Source of the DNA: Sphingobacterium sp. N143
Lineage (GTDB): Bacteria > Bacteroidota > Bacteroidia > Sphingobacteriales > Sphingobacteriaceae
NCBI RefSeq assembly: GCF_030325625.1
Contig: NZ_JACAIS010000001.1
Coordinates: 744,001-808,000, forward strand
Length of the DNA stretch: 64,000 bases
Direction of reading: 5' to 3'
Below are positions 42,934 through 50,944 of the stretch, piece by piece; the stretch's first letter is position 1; each line of letters begins with the position of its first letter. A program made the translations under genes and the position numbers. Under the pieces are notes generated by a model. That model saw nothing but the letters and a program-made list of their open reading frames with translations. It ran no database searches and was not told the origin of the DNA.

Positions 42934-44256
42934 ATGAAATCATGTAAGCTTGGCATGCTGATGCTGTTCAGCCTGGCTACCTTTTTGTCCTGTAAGGATA
43001 CTTTAATCGAACAAGAAGTATTATCCACAACTGCTACGCGGGCCAGCGTGACAGCGGAAGCGAGCAGCCTTCCAACTCTTGTTATGGCAACCTATAATGT
43101 CCGGACGGATGTATCCGTCGATGCACCCGACCATACATGGACAGAACGGAAAACCATGATAGTAGACCTGATCAAAACCCATAAATTTGACATTTTTGGC
43201 GTTCAGGAAGCCAAGGACAATCAAATGACTGATCTGGAAAACCTGCTGCCCGATTTTAATACGGTAGGGGTTGGAAGAGAGGCAAATGGAACCGGTGAAC
43301 ATACGGCTATTTTTTATAATAAAAACAAGTTTAGCATTTTGTCGAGCGGCAATTTTTGGCTTTCCGAAACGCCAAATGTCGCTGGGAGTAAAGGTTGGGA
43401 TGCCTCATACCCCCGTGTGTGTACCTGGGCAAAGATCAGGGACATAGCGTCCAATACTTCATTCTTTTATTTCAATACACACCTTGACCTGACCACCTTA
43501 TCGAAGACAGAAAGCGTCAGTCTGCTGTTGTCAAAAATGAATGAAATAGCTGGTACAAACCCCGTGGTGTTATCCGCCGACTTTAATTTTAGCCAGACAA
43601 CGACGCAGTATAATACCTTGCAGACATCCGGAATACTAAAGGATGCCTATACCTTAAATAAATATCCATATAATCCCAAGGGACACACCTCCAATGGATG
43701 GGATGTGAATAAAGTTTCAAGCAGCCGGATTGATCATATTTTTGTCTCGACACATTTTCAGGTCGATCAGATCAATATTATTACAGATCTCTACGATAAC
43801 AAACTGCCTTCCGATCATTATCCCGTTCGCGTGCGTTTAAATCCTGCAAGCCAGCCCGATCAACCCGCCTCGGTTACCATTCCATATGGTAAGACCATCA
43901 CGATCAAAGGAAATAACGGCAAGTTTGTATCCAGCAATAATGGCACTGCCAATATGATGTGCGACCGCAGTACTGCAGGGAGCTGGGAGCGTTTTGAAGT
44001 AATCAACGCTGGAACAGGCAAAGTCTACCTGAAAGCCATGGATAAGTATGCTTCTTCCGAATTTGGAAAAAAGCCTATGATCTGTAACAGGACAAGCGCC
44101 GGTAGCTGGGAGTCATTTGATTGGATACCCAATGCCGATGGGACATTTTCTCTCCGTGGGTCGAATGGAAGATACGTGTCCTCGGGAAACGGTACTTCAG
44201 ATATGACCTGTGCATCTGTAGAGGTCAGGGGCTGGGAAAAATTCACTTATCAATAG
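42934..44256 (+). CDS. Secreted EEP-family phosphodiesterase lipoprotein with fascin-like repeats
   Basis: The 440-aa protein has a lipoprotein signal (FLSC, Cys20), then an endonuclease/exonuclease/phosphatase domain (about 50-310). The EEP catalytic set is complete: N in ATYNVRTD, E in GVQEAKD, HLDL, D-x-N in LSADFNFS, and SDHYP near the end with SSRIDHIFV. From about residue 320, three repeats of about 40 residues appear, each with (G/K)(K/R)(F/Y)VSS..GT.-x-M.C.R...GSWE-F, a fascin/beta-trefoil pattern used for sugar binding. It lies near the susCD/MFS/gntR cluster and may release a phosphoester from a glycan or lipid. The substrate is inferred. Confidence 0.85.
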   Translation: MKSCKLGMLMLFSLATFLSCKDTLIEQEVLSTTATRASVTAEASSLPTLVMATYNVRTDVSVDAPDHTWTERKTMIVDLIKTHKFDIFGVQEAKDNQMTDLENLLPDFNTVGVGREANGTGEHTAIFYNKNKFSILSSGNFWLSETPNVAGSKGWDASYPRVCTWAKIRDIASNTSFFYFNTHLDLTTLSKTESVSLLLSKMNEIAGTNPVVLSADFNFSQTTTQYNTLQTSGILKDAYTLNKYPYNPKGHTSNGWDVNKVSSSRIDHIFVSTHFQVDQINIITDLYDNKLPSDHYPVRVRLNPASQPDQPASVTIPYGKTITIKGNNGKFVSSNNGTANMMCDRSTAGSWERFEVINAGTGKVYLKAMDKYASSEFGKKPMICNRTSAGSWESFDWIPNADGTFSLRGSNGRYVSSGNGTSDMTCASVEVRGWEKFTYQ

Positions 44257-44263
44257 CTTAAAG

Positions 44264-44306
44264 TTTAACTTAGGATGGCTATGACCAGCCAACCTAAGTT
44301 AAATTT
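44264..44306 (+). terminator. Terminator hairpin
   Basis: TTTAACTTAGG-a-TGGCT and AGCCA-a-CCTAAGTTAAA form a 16-bp stem with one internal mismatch, 7 bp after the preceding stop. A short T run follows. Confidence 0.7.
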
Positions 44307-44380
44307 CAATGGAAAAGCCACAATCGCTGTACATGTAACCCTACTGATGAACGAAAAAGTCAGCTAAATGTTAGATTTTA

Positions 44381-44408
44381 ACAATTAAATTGTACACAAT
44401 TTAATTGT
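44381..44408. promoter_or_regulatory. OhrR-type operator, two 13-bp arms in perfect inverted repeat
   Basis: ACAATTAAATTGT (44381-44393), an AC spacer, then its exact reverse complement ACAATTTAATTGT (44396-44408). This is the ACAATT-x-AATTGT type site bound by OhrR/MarR regulators. It covers the -33 element of the promoter of the nitroreductase-ohrR operon. Confidence 0.75.
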
Positions 44409-44419
44409 CTTTATATTTG
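44390..44419 (+). promoter_or_regulatory. Complete promoter of the nitroreductase-ohrR operon
   Basis: TTG at 44390-44392, 19 bp spacer, TATATTTG at 44412-44419. The operator overlaps the -33 element and most of the spacer, which implies repression. Confidence 0.75.
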
Positions 44420-44473
44420 TATGCTGTTTATTCAGTCAAGCAAAGAATAATGGAAAAATTAAAACAGAGCAAC

Positions 44474-45106
44474 ATGTCATTAATACAAAATTTAGAATGG
44501 AGACACGCTGTTAAAGCATATGATCCTACGAAAAAAGTTTCAGAACAAGATCTAAACACCATTTTGGAAGCAGCTAGGTTAGCTCCAACATCGTCCGGTT
44601 TACAGCCATTTAGGCTGATTGTGGTGGAAAGCCAGGAGTTGAAAGAAAAAATGGTCGCTGGGGCGCTGAATCCTGAGGTCATGAGAGATTCTTCTCATGT
44701 ATTGGTTTTTGCGGCCTGGGATAGCTATTCTGATGAAAAAATTGATAAAGTATATGATCATCATACCGATGTCCGGGAATTGCCGCGGGGTCGTTTTGGA
44801 AGTTATACTGACAAGATCAAGGCGATGTATGCTGCGCAGACAGTAGATGAACATTTTGCGCATACGGCAAGACAGACTTACATCGCGTTGGGCCTGGCAC
44901 TGGCTCAGGCGGCCGAGCTCAAAATCGATAGCACACCAGCGGAAGGCTTCAGCAATGAGGTTGTCGATGAAGTGTTGGGATTGAAAGAATTAGGTTTAAA
45001 AAGTGTAAGTTTGCTATATCTGGGCTACAGAGACCAAGAAAAGGACTGGCTCGCTTCAATGAAGAAAGTACGTGTTCCAATGGAGGAATTCATTCTTAAA
45101 AAATAG
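44474..45106 (+). CDS. NAD(P)H-dependent nitroreductase (NfsB-like)
   Basis: I chose the ATG at 44474 (MSLIQNLEWRHAVKAYDPTKK), the usual start of this family; ATG 44450 would add eight residues. The 210-aa protein shows the FMN-binding nitroreductase pattern: RHAVKAYDPTKKVSEQDLNTILEAARLAPTSSGLQPFRLIVV, AKKM-like region, HTARQTYIALGLALAQAAELKIDSTPAEGF, and a final VSLLYLGYRDQEKDW. Such enzymes use FMN to reduce nitroaromatics, quinones or flavins. It is the first gene of an operon with ohrR, 24 bp apart, under an OhrR-type operator; normally OhrR controls the peroxidase Ohr, so this pairing is unusual. Confidence 0.92.
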   Translation: MSLIQNLEWRHAVKAYDPTKKVSEQDLNTILEAARLAPTSSGLQPFRLIVVESQELKEKMVAGALNPEVMRDSSHVLVFAAWDSYSDEKIDKVYDHHTDVRELPRGRFGSYTDKIKAMYAAQTVDEHFAHTARQTYIALGLALAQAAELKIDSTPAEGFSNEVVDEVLGLKELGLKSVSLLYLGYRDQEKDWLASMKKVRVPMEEFILKK

Positions 45107-45130
45107 CTGGCCATTAGGCATTTCATTCTT

Positions 45131-45565
45131 ATGGGAAATTCAAAATCTTTGAAAATAGAAGACCAAATTTGTTTTCCACTATATGTGTTGGCAAAAGAGA
45201 TTACGGGGCTTTACCGTCCTTTTTTGGATGAGCTGGATATTACTTATTCACAGTATCTGGTCATGATGATACTTTGGGAAAATGAAGGTCTTGCCGTGAA
45301 TTGTATCGGTGAGAAACTATATCTTGACAGTGGGACGCTTACGCCCTTATTGAAAAGGTTGGAATCCAAAGGATTTATTCTTAGAAAGCGGAAAAAGGAA
45401 GATGAAAGAGTGGTTGAGGTATTTATGACTGAGTCGGGAAAAGCCTTACAGCAAAAGGCCGCCAAGATTCCTGAAAAAATTTACCGTAAAATTGATGCGA
45501 CTCCTACTGAATGGACCGAACTTCAAGAAAGTGCCAAGAAAATATTGAGCAAAATAGAGAAATAG
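45131..45565 (+). CDS. ohrR: OhrR-type MarR family regulator
   Basis: The 144-aa protein follows the OhrR layout closely: EDQICFPLYVLAKEITGLYRPFLDELDITYSQYLVMMILWE, LAVNCIGEKLYLDSGTLTPLLKRLESKGFILRKRKKEDERVVEVFMTESG. Cys14 in QICF matches the peroxide-sensing Cys15 of Bacillus OhrR. A second Cys (VNC, near residue 58) lies in the HTH region, and whether it pairs with Cys14 cannot be seen. It is co-transcribed behind the nitroreductase gene, so induction by organic peroxides or reactive electrophiles is likely. The operator before the operon is a perfect match to the OhrR site type. Confidence 0.9.
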   Translation: MGNSKSLKIEDQICFPLYVLAKEITGLYRPFLDELDITYSQYLVMMILWENEGLAVNCIGEKLYLDSGTLTPLLKRLESKGFILRKRKKEDERVVEVFMTESGKALQQKAAKIPEKIYRKIDATPTEWTELQESAKKILSKIEK

Positions 45566-45588
45566 GCAAGGAAGCCCAACTTTCTATA

Positions 45589-45640
45589 TTCATTAAACGA
45601 GAAAAGCCAATTAAAAGATTGGCTTTTCTCGTTTAATGAA
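45589..45640. terminator. Long perfect hairpin between convergent genes
   Basis: A 23-bp arm (45589-45611) pairs without mismatch with 45618-45640 (cores GAGAAAAGCCAAT and ATTGGCTTTTCTC) around a 6-nt loop. It lies between ohrR (+) and the DUF417 gene (-). No clear T tract follows, and the stem is far longer than a normal terminator. Confidence 0.65.
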
Positions 45641-45713
45641 TAGTTTCACCATGTAGGGACTGAATATCCCCTTCAGATGATCATTTGTATATTTTTTCCA
45701 GACAATAGTTGTA

Positions 45714-46280
45714 TTAGGCTGGCGAAATACCCCGTATCCTGCCAGCAGCATCTGAAGCGACTACCAGACCTGCACCCATCATAATAATGTCTTTTAAGAC
45801 AAGTCTTCCCGCAGCTGAGAGCAGTGGAAATCCATGTTCCGCTCCCCCAAGATTGGGTACCCAGACTTCGGGTGTTGTGATAAGAAAAGAAAGGGTGACA
45901 AAGGACATGCCTGCGGTTAAGATCCCGCCCCACAGGCCGAGTTTAGGATAAAAGATGCCCATGAGCACCAATATTCCGATAGTGACAATTACTGCTCCCA
46001 AGAGGTACGAGAAAATATATGTCCCATTAGCTGCGTGCCATTGTACATTGTTGGCAATGACTTCTCCCTCTTTGTTTTTATGGAGTTTATAATTGTCCGT
46101 ATCCGTAACGTCCTTATTCAGGAAAAAACTCATAAAAGGGGAGTTGGCCACAAAGGGAATAATCCCTTCAGCTTCATAATGGAACGCTTTCAATCCTCCG
46201 ATCCAGGCCATAACAATGAAAATACCTATTCGTGTAAAATGAATTAACTTTTTTTGTGCGTGTATTAATAGATCAATCAT
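45714..46280 (-). CDS. DUF417 (YkgB-like) membrane protein
   Basis: From the ATG at 46280 (MIDLLIHAQKKLIHFTRIGI) this is a 188-aa protein with about four membrane spans. DUF417/YkgB features are present: GIFIVMAWIGGLKAFHYEAEGIIPFVANSPFMSF, GTYIFSYLLGAVIVTIGILVLMG, LGLWGGILTAGMSFVTLSFLITTPEVW and GFPLLSAAGRLVLKDIIMMGAGL. The SF..TTPE..W..GFP..SG.GRF.LKD pattern is diagnostic. The upstream in-frame start is TTG, so I rejected it. A CAAAGTTA box (reverse TAacTTTG) lies at 46293-46300. The function is unknown, although relatives are induced by chlorine stress in E. coli. Confidence 0.88.
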   Translation of the reverse strand: MIDLLIHAQKKLIHFTRIGIFIVMAWIGGLKAFHYEAEGIIPFVANSPFMSFFLNKDVTDTDNYKLHKNKEGEVIANNVQWHAANGTYIFSYLLGAVIVTIGILVLMGIFYPKLGLWGGILTAGMSFVTLSFLITTPEVWVPNLGGAEHGFPLLSAAGRLVLKDIIMMGAGLVVASDAAGRIRGISPA

Positions 46281-46292
46281 AACTTTTTTTAA

Positions 46293-46300
46293 CAAAGTTA
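46293..46300 (-). promoter_or_regulatory. Candidate -7 box of the DUF417 gene
   Basis: The minus strand reads TAACTTTG, 12 bp before the ATG at 46280. A CAA at 46318-46320 could be the -33 element, at 17 bp spacing. Confidence 0.45.
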
Positions 46301-46339
46301 CATGGAAGACAACGGCTCAAGAATGGAAGATAATGGAAA

Positions 46340-47173
46340 TCATTTGTACAAATCTGCCACAACAGAAATCCCCACCTCTTTACGGAACTGAGTTGGTGAA
46401 ACGCCGGTATATTTTTTAAAATATTTGCTGAAGTGGAATTCATCAGTGAAGTTTAATTCTGCCGCGATTACCTTGATGGATTTCCGGGTGAGGTGAATCT
46501 GTTTTTTAGCTTCCAGTATGACCCTTTCCTGTATGATCTGTGAGGGAGTTTTGTTGAACCGGGATTTGATCTTTTTGCTTAGGGCATTGGGTGTTATATG
46601 AAGCAGACCTGCATAAAAAGAAAGATCCTTGTTGGACAGAAAATGCTTTTCCACCAGATGCTGAAATAATTTTAGCTCATCAAAATTATCCAGGATGAGT
46701 TCCTGGTCTGGCATAAGCCTATTTTTTTCTTTACTGCAAATCGCCAGGATAAGTTGTAGGTAAGACTGCAGAATAGCAAGCGAAAAATCTTCTTGTTCAT
46801 TCAGCCTTCCGATCTTTGAAAAATAGTCCGAAACTTCATCAAAAATCTCGGCACGCAGTTCAAAGTGGGGAAAAAGATAAATGTTATTGAACAGTAACCC
46901 GTTACAGGCGACTTCATTTTTATGGAATTCAATGCAATAAAAGTCACCGTGAAAACGGAGAATTTCAATAGCCTGCAACACATCGCCTAGGATCTGTACA
47001 TGCTGAAATGGAGATGAAAAGAATACCGTCTTCCCGTTGAAATCATATTCAACAAAATCCACCATGATCTTTCCGCGCCCCTGAATCAGGAGAATGTGAT
47101 AAAACGGATCACTGAAGCTATTGTTGAATTTTTTAAGATCTAGCTTCTCCACAGATAGAAAGGTATTTTCCAT
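46340..47173 (-). CDS. AraC family transcriptional regulator
   Basis: The 277-aa protein has a cupin-like N-terminal half (HILLIQGRGKIMVDFVEYDFNGKTVFFSSPFQHV, DFYCIEFHKNE) and the C-terminal AraC two-HTH domain: LSFYAGLLHITPNALSKKIKSRFNKTPSQIIQERVILEAKKQIHLTRKSIKVIAAELNFTDEFHFSKYFKKYTGVSPTQFRK. It starts only 9 bp after the antiporter stop, so the two genes probably share a transcript. Regulation of the antiporter, or of the neighbouring DUF417 gene (59 bp downstream), is possible; the target is not visible. Confidence 0.88.
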   Translation of the reverse strand: MENTFLSVEKLDLKKFNNSFSDPFYHILLIQGRGKIMVDFVEYDFNGKTVFFSSPFQHVQILGDVLQAIEILRFHGDFYCIEFHKNEVACNGLLFNNIYLFPHFELRAEIFDEVSDYFSKIGRLNEQEDFSLAILQSYLQLILAICSKEKNRLMPDQELILDNFDELKLFQHLVEKHFLSNKDLSFYAGLLHITPNALSKKIKSRFNKTPSQIIQERVILEAKKQIHLTRKSIKVIAAELNFTDEFHFSKYFKKYTGVSPTQFRKEVGISVVADLYK

Positions 47174-47182
47174 GTCTAAATT

Positions 47183-48760
47183 TTAACTTCTCATATTCAT
47201 TCTTTCCTCTTGCAGATCGAGTATGCGAAGATGTTTCCGAATGATTTCTTCGTCCAGCAGCAGCTCCTCCCGATTTTTATTGATCAGCCATTTCCGCTGC
47301 GTTTCGAGAATATCGATGTATATATTTCGATACTCAGCGTAGTTAATAATGATTTCAGAACTGGTCAATTGATTTTCATACTTTTGCAGTTGATCTTTCA
47401 AGGTTGGAAAACTGTCTATTTTGTCTGCATAATCACGACGAATTTTATCCACTGCGACCTGAGCTAGGTTGTTCTGAATTTCGTAATCGATTTCCTTTTC
47501 AGTACGCACAAAATCCCGGTCTGCCAGCCTGAATTTTCTGAGTAAAAAAGGAAGGGTAAGACCCTGAACAAGCAGTGTTAAGAGGATCACAACAAATGTG
47601 ATAAAAAGAACAAGGTTTCTTTGCGGGAAAGGAGTTCCGTCAGCCAAAGTCAGGGGGATTGAAAGCGTTGCAGCCAGGGAGACGACACCTCTCATGCCGG
47701 TCCAACCAATGATCAATGGGGTTTTCCATCCAGGAGATTGTGCATCTGCAACCGTTATAAAGTTTCGCATGATCAGCGTGGTGATCACTGCAGCATAGCC
47801 TGCAAAGATGCGGACAAGAATCAGCACTGCTGTCACCGCTATACCATAACCGATTGCCGTGTAGATGTCCGTGTCACCCAAACCGGAAACAATTTCAGGC
47901 AGATCTAAACCGATCAGCATGAACACAATGCCGTTGAGTAAAAAGCAAAAGCTTTCCCAGACCGTTACCGTACGTATTCTGGATGCACTGCTCAAAAAAT
48001 CATGGCTGCGATAAGATAGAAACAAGCCACCACATACGACTGCCAAAACCCCAGAGGCATGAAGCTGTTCAGCCACCAGATACATTGAGAAAGGTGCGAT
48101 GAAGGTAAGCAATATATCTATATTTGAATCCGTTGGCAGCATCTTGTGCATTTTCAGGAATATATAGGCAAGGACAAGCCCGATGCCCACACCACCAATA
48201 CACATCCATACAAAACTTCCTGCCGCTTCATACCATACAAATTGGCCCGTTGCAGCAGCAATCATCGCAAAGCGAAAAATAATCAATGAAGAAGCGTCAT
48301 TCAATAAACTTTCACCTTCAAGGATGGAAGCCAGTCTCTTCGGTACTTTTATAAATTTTAAAATCGCTGCGGCACTCACTGCATCAGGAGGAGAGACAAT
48401 GCCGCCCAATAAGAAACCGAGGGCCAAAGAAAAACCCGGGATAAAATAATTGGCAAAAATTGCTACGGAAAGCGCTGTGAAGAAGACAACTACGAAGGCA
48501 AAGCTGAAAATAATCCTTCGCCATCGCCAGAGTTCTTTCCACGAGGTTGACCAAGCGGCTTCATAGAGCAGCGGCGGTAGAAAAATGATGAATATTAATT
48601 CCGGTTCAATTTTTATAGGGGGTACCCCTGGGATAAAACTTATTACAAGTCCAGCCAGTACGAGTAAAACAGGGTATGCAACCTGAATTTTTTTGGCTAG
48701 CATAATGAGCATGGTGATAAGCAGAACCAAAAAAAGATAAAATTCAAAATGCGCTAACAT
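47183..48760 (-). CDS. Na+/H+ antiporter of the CPA1 (NhaP) family
   Basis: From the ATG at 48760 (MLAHFEFYLFLV) this is a 525-aa protein with about twelve membrane spans and a cytosolic C-terminal helical tail (about 405-525). CPA1 marks are LIFIIFLPPLLYEAAW, GGIVSPPDAVSAAAI, the ND motif of the ion site in LEGESLLNDASSLIIFRFA, and WTGMRGVVSLAATLSIPL. The frame could extend to a TTG at 48766. Its tail has many charged residues (TEKEIDYEIQNNLAQVAVDKIRRDY), typical of regulation by pH or binding partners. An AraC gene follows 9 bp downstream. Ion specificity (Na+, K+ or Li+) cannot be told. Confidence 0.93.
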   Translation of the reverse strand: MLAHFEFYLFLVLLITMLIMLAKKIQVAYPVLLVLAGLVISFIPGVPPIKIEPELIFIIFLPPLLYEAAWSTSWKELWRWRRIIFSFAFVVVFFTALSVAIFANYFIPGFSLALGFLLGGIVSPPDAVSAAAILKFIKVPKRLASILEGESLLNDASSLIIFRFAMIAAATGQFVWYEAAGSFVWMCIGGVGIGLVLAYIFLKMHKMLPTDSNIDILLTFIAPFSMYLVAEQLHASGVLAVVCGGLFLSYRSHDFLSSASRIRTVTVWESFCFLLNGIVFMLIGLDLPEIVSGLGDTDIYTAIGYGIAVTAVLILVRIFAGYAAVITTLIMRNFITVADAQSPGWKTPLIIGWTGMRGVVSLAATLSIPLTLADGTPFPQRNLVLFITFVVILLTLLVQGLTLPFLLRKFRLADRDFVRTEKEIDYEIQNNLAQVAVDKIRRDYADKIDSFPTLKDQLQKYENQLTSSEIIINYAEYRNIYIDILETQRKWLINKNREELLLDEEIIRKHLRILDLQEERMNMRS

Positions 48761-49028
48761 ATACAATTTTTAGGTACATAAATATATAGCAATTTTTTAA
48801 AAATATATAACACTGAAACTGCTAAAAGCAGACAGCCTACGAAAGGAAAAAAAATCAATTTCTATCTGGAGGGAACCATATTCCCTAAAAATTGTTTAAT
48901 GGTATAAGCACTATAGATGAATGAAGATGGTTTCCAGGATAGAATCCCTTTATTTGAGCGGTCTGATCGGTATTAATGAACTGATTCAAAAATAAATGCG
49001 CAGATATAAAACCAAAATACAAACGAGT

Positions 49029-49307
49029 ATGGAAAAGAATGAATTATATTTTCATGTAGATATGTTGAGAAAAACGTATGATGCTATCTTGGAGCAGGAT
49101 GAAGCCTATTATACGAAGCAATTGAAGTTTTTCCGCTCCCTTATTGAAGAAGGACAGTTGAATGAATTTCCTGAAGAAATTATCACGAAGACAGTGACTA
49201 TTTTTAACCAAATTGCAGGACTGGCTGATGGTCAAAACCTGACAATTTCAGATTCAGCATTCACCGAACTAGATGTAGAGTATAAAAAATTTGAACAAAG
49301 TAAATAA
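49029..49307 (+). CDS. Hypothetical protein, about 92 aa
   Basis: The ORF can start at 48996 (MRRYKTK) or at the ATG at 49029 (MEKNELYFHVDMLRKTYDAILEQDEAYY). The latter seems likelier because residues before it look basic and non-conserved. The protein is acidic, helical (YTKQLKFFRSLIEEGQLNEFPEEIITKTVTIFNQIAGLADG) and soluble, with no recognisable domain or signal. No good SD is seen before either start. It lies between the antiporter and glyoxalase-like genes. Confidence 0.5.
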   Translation: MEKNELYFHVDMLRKTYDAILEQDEAYYTKQLKFFRSLIEEGQLNEFPEEIITKTVTIFNQIAGLADGQNLTISDSAFTELDVEYKKFEQSK

Positions 49308-49471
49308 GTCCGCTATGCTGAACCAGTAGATTAAGCTGTCTTAGCAAACAGGAGTAGTGCGCTTCAGGCAGCTAACCAAATCACTAGTTTCTGAGGGACA
49401 GGAAAACTTGCCATAGGGCAAACCTTCACCTGGTGGAATATAGTAACTTTATCCTATCAAAATAAATTAAT

Positions 49472-49867
49472 ATGGAACCTAAAATGATCTGGGCCAATTT
49501 GGCGGTTGCCAATCTGGAACGTACACAGAAATTCTATGAAACCTTAGGTTTTAAATCCAATGGTCCTCACACGTCAAAGGAATTGGCCAGCTTCTTCTTT
49601 GGGGGGAATAATTTTGTGATTCATTTCTTCCTGAAAAATATCTTGGAGTCCAATGTGAAGCAAGTAAAGTTCGGTGATGCACAGCAAAATAATGAGATTA
49701 TCTTCACGCTTTCCGCTGAGAGTAACGCGCAGGTAGATCAATGGGCTGAGGAGATCGAACCTGCCGGCGGAACACTTGTTTCAAAACCAGAATATTTTGG
49801 AAAAGATTATTATGGTTTTGTTTTTGCAGATCCTGATGGGCATAAGTTCAATGTTTTTAGGATGTAG
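49472..49867 (+). CDS. VOC/glyoxalase-fold protein
   Basis: The 131-aa protein fits one VOC unit: MIWANLAVANLERTQKFYETLGFKSN, then FFFGGNNFVIHFFLKNIL and the second half EIIFTLSAESNAQVDQWAEEIEPAGGTLVSKPEYFGKDYYGFVFADPDGHKFNVFRM. The ending FADPDGHKFNVF is characteristic; the usual His/Glu metal ligands are H56 (FVIHFF) and the DGH-x-FNV stretch. Function (dioxygenase, glyoxalase or resistance protein) is open. Its last 11 bases overlap the convergent DHFR-family gene. Confidence 0.85.
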   Translation: MEPKMIWANLAVANLERTQKFYETLGFKSNGPHTSKELASFFFGGNNFVIHFFLKNILESNVKQVKFGDAQQNNEIIFTLSAESNAQVDQWAEEIEPAGGTLVSKPEYFGKDYYGFVFADPDGHKFNVFRM

Positions 49868-50429
49868 CTTTGGTGTGTATTAGACTTTCTGGTTTAAAGT
49901 AAAGGATCAAAGCACCACTGGTAAAATATTTGACTTTGAATCGCTTAAGAGTTATCCTTCGCTGTATATCTTCAAATAGTGGGAGACCGGCAGCAGCAAT
50001 TACAGGATGTATGCAAAGTTGAAGCTCATCAATCATGTCAAGCTGCATGAGCTGAATGATGAGGCTTCTACTACCAACCAGAATGCTCTTACCCTGTTCC
50101 TTCTTTAGTGCGCTGACAGTTTCGCTGATAGATTGATGGGAGAGACTGGCACTCGCCCAACCGGTACTTTGTAGCTGATGGGAAAAAACAATTTTAGGAA
50201 TAACATCAATGGCCGCGGCAAAGTCATCCATCGATTTTTCACCACGCGGATTTTCCATAAAGGATTGCCAATATTGCATAAGCTGGTACGTTATTCTACC
50301 ATACAGCACTACACCCGCCTCACGCAATAGCTCAGTATAATGCTCATGAATTTCTTTATCAGGCACTATTGCCGTATGATCACAAAACCCATCAATCGTC
50401 ATGTTGATCGCTGCGATTACCTTTCTCAT
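49857..50429 (-). CDS. RibD C-terminal / dihydrofolate reductase family protein
   Basis: The 190-aa protein follows the RibD_C fold: MRKVIAAINMTIDGFCDHTAIVPDKEIHEHYTELLREAGVVLYGRITYQLMQYW, then DVIPKIVFSHQL, VSALKKEQGKSILVGSRSLIIQLMQLDMIDELQLCIHPVIAAAGLPLFEDI. The SLDGFID/LxGRxTYE, PK-VFS and GS..L...L...D-E-x-x-x-x-x-P motifs are typical of the YyaP/YwjB-type single-domain proteins, whose substrate is unknown. It uses NAD(P)H by inference. It converges with the VOC gene with an 11-bp overlap. Confidence 0.88.
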   Translation of the reverse strand: MRKVIAAINMTIDGFCDHTAIVPDKEIHEHYTELLREAGVVLYGRITYQLMQYWQSFMENPRGEKSMDDFAAAIDVIPKIVFSHQLQSTGWASASLSHQSISETVSALKKEQGKSILVGSRSLIIQLMQLDMIDELQLCIHPVIAAAGLPLFEDIQRRITLKRFKVKYFTSGALILYFKPESLIHTKATS

Positions 50430-50542
50430 TTTATGCTGGTTTATAGTTATTTAAAGATAGTAATTTTTCTAATCTGAGGAGCTGATCCAGCAGCAGATAG
50501 CAGATACTGGGCAAATTTTTTTCAGAATTCTGTTGGATATAT

Positions 50543-50550
50543 TAATTTTG
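50543..50550 (+). promoter_or_regulatory. Candidate -7 box (TAatTTTG)
   Basis: TAATTTTG lies 28 bp before the ATG of the small membrane protein at 50579. Confidence 0.4.
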
Positions 50551-50578
50551 GAGCTTGTCAATCCGTCCATAAAAAACT

Positions 50579-50857
50579 ATGTCAATTAAGTTCAGCATCT
50601 TTTATACCTGTTTCCATATTGTATTTGCCATACTATCATTAGCTTACCGTAGCATTTTTATCATTTATGAGCTGGAGAAAGCGACTGTAGTGTTCCTTAT
50701 TTTATTAGATATATTGGCGATTTCAGCAGCTTACAAAATACGGAGAAGTAAAATTGGGATTTTATTACTCCTCGTAAACGTGATCTGTATATTTTTTTAT
50801 CTTTTTATGATCTATATTGCTTTCTTTTCTGGCGGGGATTGGGATCGATTGAAGTGA
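50579..50857 (+). CDS. Small integral membrane protein, 92 aa
   Basis: The protein has three hydrophobic segments: IFYTCFHIVFAILSLAY, ATVVFLILLDILAISAAY and IGILLLLVNVICIFFYLFMIYIAFF. A basic loop (KIRRSKIG) lies between the second and third. It ends GGDWDRLK. A TAATTTTG box precedes it. No family is recognised. It lies alone between convergent and divergent neighbours. Confidence 0.6.
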   Translation: MSIKFSIFYTCFHIVFAILSLAYRSIFIIYELEKATVVFLILLDILAISAAYKIRRSKIGILLLLVNVICIFFYLFMIYIAFFSGGDWDRLK

Positions 50858-50944
50858 TTCTTAAAGGTGGCTAACTTTATAGCTTTCTGAGGATAGCTAT
50901 CATTTAACAATGAAGGTAAGCTATTCGTTCGAAGCCGGGATAAT

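Noticed and set aside
48905..48995. A very short frame (MKMVSRIESLYLSGLIG) just before the hypothetical gene at 49029
   Set aside because: It is 24 codons with no SD or recognisable homologue; too weak to call.
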